Positions 10,803 to 20,810 of a stretch of DNA of 64,000 nt are shown piece by piece. Source of the DNA: Theocolax elegans (taxonomy: Eukaryota; Arthropoda; Insecta; Hymenoptera; Cerocephalidae). Numbering within the stretch: position 1 is the stretch's first letter; each line of letters begins with the position of its first letter. Below the pieces are notes generated by a model that saw nothing but the letters and a program-made list of their open reading frames with translations, ran no database searches and was not told the origin of the DNA. The stretch spans positions 7,648,943-7,712,942 of the forward strand of contig CM047431.1 of NCBI GenBank assembly GCA_026168455.1, in the 5' to 3' direction. The position numbers and the translations under genes were made by a program.

Positions 10803-11671
10803 ATTTGCACGATGATATAATCAATGTGTTTGACTGCTGTCTACTTGCACGGATTTTCCTTACTAAATTCTTACTCTTTAATTGTACGTATTTACGCAAT
10901 TACTGTAAATGTACAAGCTCCTTGTACTAAACTAAATTACTTGGAAGTATTAATTGTGTTTACATCACATTAGAACAAGTATTAAACATGATTTAATATC
11001 GACAAGTACGTTTAATTCAACTTTGAAATATAACATATGTATATATTAAAATTAACTGCAAACCAAAGCTTGTTGATGTTATTATTGTACTATCAAAAAA
11101 ATTAATAATAAACGAAAAAAAAAAAAAAAATAAATAGAAAATAAAAATAAAAGAGCGCTCACCGGTCAACTCGGAGCGGAGCAAATAAATTTAAAGAAAA
11201 ATAGGTCTGCTCTTAACCTGACCGATTCGAAGAGCATACAATTTTGTTCAATTTTGGAGCGGTTCAAGAAAATAAAAATTTGCTCCGGTTTTAGAGCAGA
11301 CCGGTTGAAATGCTCCGCTCACGTTAACAACCCTGATATATACCACGCGACCGGAAGAACGCCCCTTTTATTCATTGTTGGGTAACTCCGTGTAAAATCA
11401 GTATAAATAAATATTGTTTATTTGTTTTTATATAACGGTCGCGTTATTATCATTTAATTATAAATTAACCCGCAATTAATTATTCCGATTCCCGATTTTC
11501 CCGCCACGTGTGTCGGTACGTAGGAGATCGCCCTATCTCCGCTACCGTGTCCCGACGGGTTAATTTATTAACCCACGGCGACGACAAAGACGCGTTCTTC
11601 GGGGCCGTCGTCCCAGTATTAATAAATAAATAACTTGTAACTGGTATTAGGACGAAATACCACGTTACCAA

Positions 11672-11689
11672 TGGCGACCGTGACAGGAC
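11672..11689 (+). promoter_or_regulatory. Primer-binding site, tRNA-Arg type (E7)
   Basis: TGGCGACCGTGACAGGAC is complementary to the 3' end plus CCA of insect tRNA-Arg (UCG). It directly follows an LTR-like block and marks E7 as a plus-strand LTR element. Confidence 0.7.
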
Positions 11690-12200
11690 GGTAGTTGTAC
11701 CGCCTGCGTGTCGAGGAGATTTCGGGTCGGTGAATTCTGTCTTTTTTTTTTTTTTTAAAGAAAATAAGTGTTTCTTGTATGTACAGGTATACCTGTACAT
11801 ATTTAAGAAACAGCAGGTTATTTATTTTTAAAATTTTTTTCGCTTTGCTAGTCGCGTGAGAGAGAGAGAGAGAGAGAGTGAAAGTGAGAAAGAGCATATA
11901 GGTTTATAATGGCATGGATGCATGCCATTATGATTGAATCGTGTGTGTGAGTGAGAGAGAGAGAGCGAGAGTAAAATTTGAAATTTCGGGTTCGCGTTAG
12001 AGTAGGGACGCGCGGGTATCCCTGGCCGTATGTCGTAGTTGTGTGAGAGAGAAAGAGCAAGAGTGAACCTGTGCGTGAGAGAGAGAAACATTGCGTCGCG
12101 GAGTTCGATAGTGCTGAGTGAGCACGAGTCCGCTAGTGGGAGAGAGAGAGAAAATCCCAACTAGCCGGCGTTAGACTCGCACAGCATAAGTGTAACGAGT

Positions 12201-12276
<76 letters not shown>

Positions 12277-12995
12277 CATACATTATACGGCATATACCGC
12301 GCGGCTATCCTTCGTTGCTACGCAAGAAGGAAAATTTTCCCCTCTGCTCGACCGAATTTCATTTCTAAATTCATTGCATGTATTTTATTATTTCATTTTT
12401 AATTTAATTGCATGAATTTTGCTAACTCGCTTTAAAAACGAGTTTAACAATTTGTGTGTGTGTGAAATATTTTTGAGTTCGACTCACTGATTTTGTATCA
12501 GTTCGAGACGACCAATAATATTTTTTATTGCTTATAATTATTACTTTTATTATCATTATTAATTTTATTATTATTATTAATAAATTGCTTTTGTTGTAAA
12601 ATATATATACTTTTGAATTGATTTCCAAAGATATTATCACGCGGTTAGTCAGCTGATAATTTGGAAATTATACAATAATTTTTTTTGTTTATTGTGTGGT
12701 AATAATTATTAATATTATTATAATTAATTTTGACATTGTCTGTTAGTCAGATAAGTCAAAGTTGATTAATCTTTTTGTATTACCGTCGCGATTTTGGCTC
12801 GGATTAGTGCTGAGACACATCGTGATATCGGTGTTGCATTTATATTTATTGTTAATATTAATAATATTTTGATTAAGTGTTTGTCACTTAATCATTAATT
12901 CTGCTGACGGGAAAATTTCTTTGATTTATTTTCTTAATTTTTTGTTTTTTCTCCGAATTAAGAAATAAATTACATATATATATTATTGATTTTTG
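11690..12995 (+). repeat. E7 leader: palindrome and GAGA tracts, no gene
   Basis: After the primer site comes a 22-bp perfect palindrome (11779-11800) inside a longer hairpin closed by GTTTCTT and AAGAAAC. Then follow several (GA)n tracts: 11858-11880, about 11955-11965, about 12043-12060, about 12137-12152 and a long one at 12203-12275. From 12276 to 12995 the sequence is AT-rich. No gag or pol frame of E7 is present. Confidence 0.7.
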
Positions 12996-13306
12996 TATAA
13001 TATTATATGTAGTTAGTTAGTTCTTTATTTCCATGTATAGTATTACATTTGTACACTTTTTACATTTGATCCCGACAATTTTTCGACCTTATATTCTAAC
13101 TTGTTGTGCCTAATCTATAAAAATTCGTATAAAATTTGTACTAAAATTATAATAACTTTTTTTCATACATTACTCGCTTTTGCCATTTTTTACATTATTT
13201 ACATCATTCGCTTATTCCAATTTACCTTACTCCTAGTTATTTAAACTATTTCTTTTCTACTCTAGTATCACTTTTTCCTTAACCTATCTGTCTTTGATTC
13301 CTAGCT

Positions 13307-16300
13307 TCACTCGTTTTCTTTCTCCTTTTCTACTTTCAATAATTTCTCATATTCTTTACTATATCTGCATATATATATTACCGGATCACCTCTCATTACG
13401 TTCTTCAATACTTTTTGCACTTCCCATTCTTCTTTTGTTAGCCCTCCCTTATCTATTTCCTCTACTATACCCTTCTTTATTTTTTCCCTAGCTATCCTAC
13501 ATTTCCAACTATGTTCCAGCGTTTGTTGCTCTATTTTACATAACCTACATTTTTTGTCTTTGTAACCTTTGTTGCCTGTAATATCAACATTTCCGCATCT
13601 TAATCTTGCCCACTGTTCTTTCCATTTTCCCTCGATTTCCTTATTATCCCAATATTCCTCCCGTCCTAATTTTATTTTCCAATCTTTATATTTGTCCCAA
13701 TAGCTTGATTTATCAATTTTGTTCCAGTCCCCTTGAATTTCTTGTTCAACTTTTCTTTCTAGTGCTCTTTTACACTTCTTTATTATAATTTTTTTGTCCC
13801 TGCTTTCTAGTGCTTCTTCTAACCCTATTCCATCACCTATCTCTTTAAATGCCTTTTCCACTTTTTTACCCCATTTAGATGCATTTCCATTTTTTATTCC
13901 TCTTATTTCTTCCCTTAGACAAATTTTTGGCAGCCTTTCCTCCCCCATTTCCTTTATTTTTACTATATAATCTAGCGCTCTTTTCCTCGTTCCTATCTCT
14001 ACGCTGTTCTTGCCTGCTTCCATCCTGTATATATATGCCGGCGTATTGCTATTTAACCCCATTGCCATTTTCATGTACCTATTTTGAATCCTTTCCAAAT
14101 TTTCCCATCGTTCCCATCCCCATATTTCCACCCCCTGCATGCATCCTGCTTTTACAATCGTGTCTAGAAGATAAATTCTCTCTTTCAAGTTTTCAATTTT
14201 CGCTCTTTTCCAAACCCCCCAAACCATGTTTGTTGCCTTTGTTGCTTTCGCGACTATTTTCCTTAAGTGAGTTGTGTAAGAGTTAGTAGTCGTAAACCAA
14301 AAGCCTAAGTACTTATATTCTTTACATATTTCAAGCTCTTTTCCCTTAAACATCCATTTTTCCCCTTTCCCTGTTTTTCCTCCTTTCTTAAAAATCATTA
14401 CTTTAGTCTTTTTGGTGTTTACTTCTATTTTATTCCTAACACTGTACTTTTCTAAATCCTTGAACATGCTCGCCAAGCCCTCCTTGTTATCCGAAAGAAT
14501 TACTACATCATCCGCGAATTTCAAGCAGAATAATTTAACTTTCCCTATCACTGTCCCCCCCTCATTTTTCCTTTCCCACTCCATTTCCATATCTTCTATA
14601 AAAATGTTAAATAATGTTGGGCTTAGCGGGCATCCTTGCTTAACCCCTCTCTCCGTTCTAAATTTCCTTGAGATCCCTTCCGTCGTAATTATTTCATTTT
14701 CCGTTTTCCTATATATTGTCTTGATAAGCCTTAAAAATTTCCCATTTATCCCTATTTCCTCTAATTTCCTTAATAATATACCCCTATCCACCGAATCGAA
14801 GGCTGTTTTAAAATCTATGAAGCCTGTGTATAATTTCTTCCCAGTTCCTTTAATCTTATTATTTATTATGCTGTTGAGTGCAAATATATGATCCCTTGTG
14901 CTTCTATTTTCCCTGAACCCCGCCTGATTTTCCTTAATTTTTCCTTTTTCCTCTAACCAGTTTCTCAGTCTACTTGCCATTATATTCGTTAGTAGTTTGT
15001 ATCCAATGTCAAGCAGTGAAACTCCCCTATAATTCGAGGTTTCGTCTTCATCCCCCCCTTTATGTATTGGGTATATTCTTGCTGTTTCCCATCCTTTTAT
15101 TAACTCCCCTTTTTTTAAAATTTCGTTTAATATTTCCGCCAATTCCCCTGTCCAATTCATTGGTAGTTCTTTCAAACATTCCACTATTAACCCGTCTTCT
15201 CCTGCTGCTTTATTATTTTTCATTTTCGACAAACCCTCTTTTACTTCTGCGAAAGTTATCTCCCCATCGAGCTCACCCATTACGTCATTCTCGTTGCTTA
15301 CCCTATCTATTTCCTCTCTCTCAACTTCCCCTTCGTTTTCCCTATTTTCCTCCTTTGCCCCTAGTAGTTTTTTGAAATGATTTTCCCAATCCGATTTTGC
15401 TATATTTATACCCTTCCTTTTCTTCCCAGGTTTGAACCCGTTTACCGCCCTCCACCATTCCGACATTCCCTTGCTGTTCTTTATTCTTTCCCATTTTTTC
15501 TCCCTTGTTTCTTCCTCAATTCCTTTAATTGTCCTTTTCAATTGCTTTCTTTCTGTTTTTAAAACGTCTTTGTCTTTATCGTTTTTCGAATCAATCCATT
15601 TTTTAAGGGCTTGGTATGTTATTTTTTTCTGCTCTCTGATTTCCCTTTTTTGACTATATTTCTTTGCTCCCCCTCTTTTAATTATTCCTATCTCTCTACC
15701 CGTGTCCCATATCGCCTTGCTTAAATTTTCCCATCTAAGATGATGGTCTTTTCCATCTTTGGCTATTTCTCTCCCTTTTTCGTCCATACTATTTTTAAAT
15801 TCTACTGCCTTTTCTTTTTCCCACACTATTTTCTCTATTTTATTTTGAATTACTTTTTTATCCCCTCTCAGTTCTACTATCTCCCTTCTACCTCCTTCTA
15901 ATTTAATAACTATTGGTAGGTGATCCGATTCAATTCTCGGTACTACCTTCATCTCTTTCACTACACTATCGTTACTGTATTCTATTTCTATCACTATGTC
16001 TATCACCGAGTTTCCTTCATCTCCTACGAATGTTTGATTACCCTCCCAATCTCCTTTTGTTGCACCATTTTTTATTGTACACCCATTTTCTTCACAGAAT
16101 TTTACTAGTTTTTCCCCCTCTCTATTTGTCTTAATATCCATTGAATTCCTACTCTCCTCTCTTTCCCCCTCCTTCCCTATCTGCCATTTCCCTATTCTTG
16201 CGTTCCAATCGCCTATCAATAGTGTTTGTTCCCCCTTCTCTGCAAATTCGTCTAATTCTACTTTCATTTTCTTTAGTACTTTGTCTATTTTGTCGTTGTT

Positions 16301-16680
16301 ATATACGAATATTAAATTTATTTTCCCTTCCTTTAATTTTAACTGTTCTACAATTATTCCAAAGTCCCACTCCTTTATTTTTTTATATTCTACATTTCTC
16401 CTTATTCCTACTAGCACTCCCCCTTTAGCTCTTCCCCTTTTATTAGTTCTAATGGCTACATTATTTTTCCACGAAAAGTTTTTGTCAAGCGTACTGAGCC
16501 ATTCTTTTTCTTTCTCCTTTTCTAACCAGGTTTCCTGTAATGCAATAATATCGAATTTTCCTACAAATTTCTCCACTTCCCTCATTTTCTTAATTCCTGC
16601 AATATTCCATGAAATAATTTCTAAATCTGTTTCCTTGCCCTTCTCCCCTAACGTTTGTAAAAATTCTGATTCTTCCTATT
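13307..16680 (-). CDS. LINE ORF2: endonuclease and reverse transcriptase
   Basis: The first ATG is at 16585 and gives 1092 residues, but the open frame extends upstream to about 16680 and includes LEIISWNIAGIKK, the usual start of the APE endonuclease fold. True translation therefore probably begins before that ATG. Endonuclease signatures are LQETWL, GDWNARIG, SVIDIVI and SDHLPIVI. RT shows FIDFKTAFDSVDR, GVKQGCPLSPTLFN and the catalytic FADD (about 14508-14519). Near the C-terminus is CRLCKIEQQTLEHSWKC, a CCHC motif common in LINEs. The protein nicks target DNA and reverse-transcribes the element RNA there. No stop or frameshift is seen. It overlaps the end of ORF1 in the -1 frame. Confidence 0.93.
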
Positions 16681-18414
16681 CTTTTCTCTCTCTTCTCTTA
16701 GTTGCCCTTCTCTTTCGTCCCATTTATACCATTTTCCCTTTACATTTATTTTTTGGTATCCTAATTTGACTTTTAGCCCATTTTCTTTTTCCTCCCTCTC
16801 TATTTCTTCCAACCATTGTTGGATCTCCTTTTCTCTTTCCGTATAGTCATCATCGATCCAAACTCTCATTCCTCTCAGCGCTTTTTTGTTCCTCATTATA
16901 TCTACTTTATTTTCCCATGATTCCATTTCCAACAGTATTCCTCCCCCTAATGGTCTCATTTTTCTTATATATGCCGGTTTCCCCATTTTTTCTCTACAAA
17001 TTTCCTTTATCTCTTCTTTTATCCCCCTACCCACTGTTCTAATTCCCCTAATAAATATATTTTTTTTTCGATTCCATCTCTCTTTCATTTCCCACTCTAT
17101 CTCTTGCTCTGATAGCGCATTTGGCCTTCTGTTTGAGCAACTTCTTTCTACTACTAACTCCCTCCCTTCTATTTTTTCATTTTCCCTCTCTGTCTCGACT
17201 GTTGTTACCTCATCCTTTTTTTCAAAGTTTCTATTTGACTCAGTTACCCTATTATTATTTTGAAATCTTTTTTCGTTTTGATCATAACTTTTCTTATTAC
17301 CGTTGATTTCTATTTTTTCTATCGTCCCCTTCATTTTTTCAATTACTTTTTCTATATCTCCTATTTTCAATTTCAATTCTTTTTTTTCTTTTTCCCACAA
17401 TATTTTGTCTGTTTTTTTCTGCTCAATTAGAACGTCTATTTTACTTTTTAGGTTATTGTTTTCTTTTTTAACTCTTTCTCCTATTTCCTTCACGTCCCTA
17501 TTTTTTTGTTCCATATTTTCCATTCTACTACCTATATCTACCACTACTCTTTTCAGATCATTATTCTCCTCCTTGTATCTATTTACTTGCATTTCGAGTC
17601 GCAATACCTTCGCTTCGATACTTTTTAGTGTTTCCCTATCTATTACAATTTTGTCCCTATCTAATTCTATTGCACTCGCTATCGCACTTACTCTACTCGC
17701 TTCCTTTTCTCCTTCCTCCTTCTCGTCTACTTCTTTCTTCTTCCGCAACATTTCGCCTACGTCAACGTTTGTGCTTACGCTTGTTCCTAACTCGCCGTCC
17801 TCTTGCCTTGCTCGTGCGCCTGCCTCGCTGTCGTCCTGTCTGTTTATCTTCGTCTCGCTCATCGTTGTCGTTGCCGCGTCAATTGGGTCGTCTGCTGGGG
17901 TCCCCTCTCGTGTTTTCGCTGCCTCATCGGTCTCTCTCGCTGTCTTTGACCCGACTCCCTCTCTGTCGATTTCTTCCTCGCTTGCGCCCGCTTTTCTCTC
18001 GTCGTCGTCCGCGATTTTCATCTCGGGTTCCTTCTCCGTCACATTATCTTCCTTCTCGCCTCCTCTCTCGTTCCTGCTACCGTTTCCATTTCCCTTCACT
18101 CCTATTTCGATTTCCGTTTTTTCTAGCGTTCCTTTTCCTTCAGTACTCTTATCTTCTCTGTCGGCACATTCGCTATTCTGCCTTACCGACTGCGAATTCT
18201 TGTCCGGTGATCTCATCACTTTCGTGCTTTTGCCGAACGCTGCTTCTTGCAAATCTTTATTTCTCACTAGGAATTTGTCCATTATTTTTGTTTCCGGCCT
18301 TTTTCCTTCATTTTCCTTCACTTTCTTCGGTCTTCCTCTCCCCCTTTTCTCGGCTTCCAACGTTTCGTCTTCCTTTTTCTTGACTCTCTCCTTCTCGCTT
18401 TTCTCGTCCGCCAT
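16648..18414 (-). CDS. LINE ORF1: RNA-binding coiled-coil protein
   Basis: 588 residues, intact. The N-terminus is highly charged with an AT-hook-like GRGRPKK near residue 28. Residues 50-250 are low-complexity Lys/Glu/Ser/Thr. About 265-390 has long heptad-like runs predicting a coiled coil. About 448-570 carries a conserved block (KNIFIRGIRTVGRG, MRVWIDDDYTERE, YQKINVKGKWYKWDE) resembling the RRM-like and C-terminal regions of L1-type ORF1 proteins, which bind element RNA and trimerise through the coiled coil. The start ATG at 18414 lies about 220 nt from the element 5' end. It ends 40 nt inside the ORF2 open frame. Confidence 0.85.
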   Translation of the reverse strand: MADEKSEKERVKKKEDETLEAEKRGRGRPKKVKENEGKRPETKIMDKFLVRNKDLQEAAFGKSTKVMRSPDKNSQSVRQNSECADREDKSTEGKGTLEKTEIEIGVKGNGNGSRNERGGEKEDNVTEKEPEMKIADDDERKAGASEEEIDREGVGSKTARETDEAAKTREGTPADDPIDAATTTMSETKINRQDDSEAGARARQEDGELGTSVSTNVDVGEMLRKKKEVDEKEEGEKEASRVSAIASAIELDRDKIVIDRETLKSIEAKVLRLEMQVNRYKEENNDLKRVVVDIGSRMENMEQKNRDVKEIGERVKKENNNLKSKIDVLIEQKKTDKILWEKEKKELKLKIGDIEKVIEKMKGTIEKIEINGNKKSYDQNEKRFQNNNRVTESNRNFEKKDEVTTVETERENEKIEGRELVVERSCSNRRPNALSEQEIEWEMKERWNRKKNIFIRGIRTVGRGIKEEIKEICREKMGKPAYIRKMRPLGGGILLEMESWENKVDIMRNKKALRGMRVWIDDDYTEREKEIQQWLEEIEREEKENGLKVKLGYQKINVKGKWYKWDEREGQLREEREKNRKNQNFYKR

Positions 18415-18653
18415 TGTTTTCTAACCTCGCCACAGCCGTCACTTTTTAATCGCCTTATATTCCTTATTTCTTTCTCAATTTTTTCCGATAACACTCACCG
18501 TACTTCCTCGGTTGCTTATGCACCTTTTCTGACTTTTCTTGCTTTTTTATCGGACTTCTAACCCATTAATAACCACGCTCCTTGCCTAAGCACTTTTTCC
18601 GCGTGTTACCTCGTTCCGATCGCAACCGGAAGTCCTCTATAATATTATATGTA

Positions 18654-19615
18654 TAAAATTAATAATAAATAAAATAATTAATTTCTTTTTTAAATAAATT
18701 AAAATCACATTTAAAATTTTTTTTGCTGTTTTAATCACATTTAAATTTTTTTTGTGTGATCTTGTTTTGAAAATTTCTTTTTTTTTGAAGTTACTCTTTA
18801 CAAAATTTTTTTTTTGTATGAAATTTACATTTTGTGTAAAATTATAATTATTTTGTTGAAATAATTATATTTGTGGCTTCTAGAATTCTTTTTTTCTTTC
18901 CTTTCAATATTTAATCTCTCTTGTCAGCGAATTAAAATTTTTTTCTTAACTAGCAGCACAAAACTTAAGCAGCAGACAAAAAATATATTTTTTCTAATGT
19001 TTTTTTAAAACAAATAAAAATTCAAAGATTATTAAAAAAACCTTCCATGTCAAACTGCAGTCTCAATAAACCGCATGAGAGCAGCTCACTATAATTTAGC
19101 AGAATCATATTTGACATCTTTTTAACTAAAAGCGGTTTAGAATATATTTTTAGCATTAACTTGATATTTTATCAAATTTATAACCGAAAGATTCACAAAG
19201 AGTTTTTTTATATACATGTTATTGAATTATACTTTTAAAAATGCACAAAATAATAAGTATAAAAAAGTTTTGAATAAAACTCTACCCTTAATTAATAAAT
19301 TGCAAGCATATAACGATTTTAAATATTAATCATTCTTACTCTAGTTAATAAAATAAAAATATTAAAACAAACTTTTTGATCAATCGAATTCCTTGTACCT
19401 CTGCCGCCAGTAGCCAGTTCAATTAGCATAGGAAGCTCCAATAAGCACATGCAATATTCATTGCTCAGATCCCGTATCATGAAAACACAGGCTTCAAGGA
19501 AGTGTTTAAAGTTCCAGAGTGCTCCTCAAATCCAGCAATGATGATCCAATTATGCAATACTTACAAAAAATACTTAAAACTTTTGCAGCTGTCTTTCCGA
19601 AACCACCTTTAATTT
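18654..19615. other. AT-rich spacer
   Basis: Mostly low-complexity AT sequence. On the minus strand at about 19370-19500 an open stretch encodes FKHFLEACVFMIRDLSNEY and continues for about 20 codons. It may be a decayed coding fragment, but I do not recognise it. Confidence 0.4.
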
Positions 19616-20810
19616 GCACATCGTTGTCCTCCTCCTCTTTCTCTTCTTCGCTCTCAAATCTATTATAAATGGGATATCATACAATCGGATCATGGGTTTG
19701 TTGTGATCTTTCATTATTAAATACTTTCCGTCCTTCTGTTTCGTACAAATGTTGATGATACACCGTGAAATACCCCATGCATTATCTATATTGAGGTTAA
19801 TTTGATTGACAAACTCGTTGGATTTGTACTGTTGAGTCTCCAGAATAGTGTGTTTACTCTAGACACGTGTATGAATTTGAGCTGCTCCGAAGTAGCCAGC
19901 AGCCAGTCCACCTGGCAAATTTGCAAGCATTATTCCTCAATTCGTTGGCTAGGACTGCATCTTGACGTGTATCGAGCTTCCTTCGTCACTTGACACTGTT
20001 AGCCAACTTCGAGTCACACTTGTTGAGGGATTGAGTTTCGTTACTCGGACCCTGCATGACAGCATCGTGTTCGCATCTTGTAATCAGTACAATATTCTTG
20101 TTCAAGTCCGACGTTCTCTATCTGTAGGCTACAGTAGCAACTTTTTTTATCGATTAAGTCTACCACATATTGTCTGCCTGAGCCAAACTGTGATGCGTAC
20201 TTACCTGAAAGAAGAAAATTTATTACTTTACACCAGGCTTGCTACTACTACCTTTTCTTATTTTATTCAAACAAATTAAAGTTTTCAAAATGTTTGCAAT
20301 TCTTTTTTTTATAGTTTACTGCGAACTGCTTTAAACAATTGTAAAATTGGCAATAAAAAATAAGGTTTATTTGTTATATATCAATGACGGCTCTTTAAAT
20401 AATAATGCTAGTCAATAAATCAAAAAATCAACACGTCAATCACAACTCAAAATAGCACAAATTACGCACTTATCAGATAAAATATACCACAAAGCAAGGA
20501 AAATATAAGTAAATGTAAAACATACTTTTCCCAGTCGGTCACCCTTGGAGAAAGGCTGGTATGATATGTCCTTAAACTTATCGGGCAGCATGCAGGGACC
20601 CCATCCGTCTGGATTGTTTTGCATCATTGTAGCAATGAAGTGTTCTTTTATCTTGCACTCGTAATCGTGCTCCTGAGGCTCTTCGTGCTGTAGATCCTGC
20701 GTGCCGTTGTGGTCATTCATGGTTACCCTTACCGTTCCCTGGTCGCCTTGAACAAATTCATGCACACGGTTACTTAGCAATACACCGGCATTCGTGCGCA
20801 ACGGCCTTGT
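19616..20810 (-). pseudogene. eIF3 subunit D pseudogene
   Basis: eIF3d is the cap-binding subunit of translation initiation factor 3. The N-terminal exon contains [18 protein letters not shown] followed by [12 protein letters not shown], and ends at a GTATGT donor (20525). After an intron with a good acceptor (TTTTCTTCTTTCAG), YASQFGSGRQYV follows. Downstream, across frameshifts, are [68 protein letters not shown] and [10 protein letters not shown], ending with an acidic tail. All are in gene order and recognisably eIF3d. A large central part (about 200 residues by family length) is missing, as is the WTGATY region. About 60 residues upstream of the conserved start are not family-like. Retention of an intron argues against retroposition. 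Confidence 0.85.

Larger units (their letters stand above)
9111..11335. mobile_element. hAT-type DNA transposon, partial
   Basis: The ends are inverted repeats CAGGGTTGTTAAC / GTTAACAACCCTG. They are flanked by 8-bp target copies GTATATAC (9103-9110) and ATATATAC (11336-11343), which match at 7 of 8 positions. Many copies of GAGCGG or CCGCTC lie just inside both ends, as expected for transposase-binding subterminal repeats. The 2225-bp body is AT-rich. Only the BED-finger end of a transposase is recognisable on the minus strand, with no DDE catalytic or dimerisation region visible, so the copy is probably non-autonomous. The CAGGG terminus and 8-bp TSD are established marks of hAT. Confidence 0.85.
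9059..11671 (+). repeat. 5' LTR of element E7, split by a hAT insertion
   Basis: Unique sequence before and after the hAT element joins into one LTR-like block of about 390 bp, ending CACGTTACCAA just before a tRNA-Arg primer site. It has a TATA-like GTATATAC, duplicated by the hAT insertion, and AATAAA near 11407. The left boundary is uncertain. No coding region of E7 follows; its leader runs into GAGA tracts and a LINE. Confidence 0.55.
13012..18637 (-). mobile_element. Full-length non-LTR retrotransposon (APE-type LINE)
   Basis: A 5.6-kb minus-strand element with two intact ORFs, flanked by a perfect 16-bp target duplication TATAATATTATATGTA (12996-13011 and 18638-18653). The 5' end begins AGAGGACTTCCGG. 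The 3' end is a short (CTAA)-type tail after AATAAAGAA. The coding strand is strongly purine-rich and both proteins are dominated by Lys and Glu. ORF2 has APE endonuclease, RT and a C-terminal Cys-His motif and no RNase H. The clade cannot be fixed without alignment. Intact ORFs and a perfect TSD suggest a young insertion. Confidence 0.92.

Noticed and set aside
12202..12402. ORF of alternating Arg-Glu
   Set aside because: Translation of a (GA)n microsatellite.
17303..18424. A 373-codon plus-strand ORF rich in Ser, Phe and Leu, resembling a membrane protein
   Set aside because: It is exactly antisense to LINE ORF1 and results from the pyrimidine-rich strand; the same applies to the other plus-strand ORFs in 13.3-18.4 kb.
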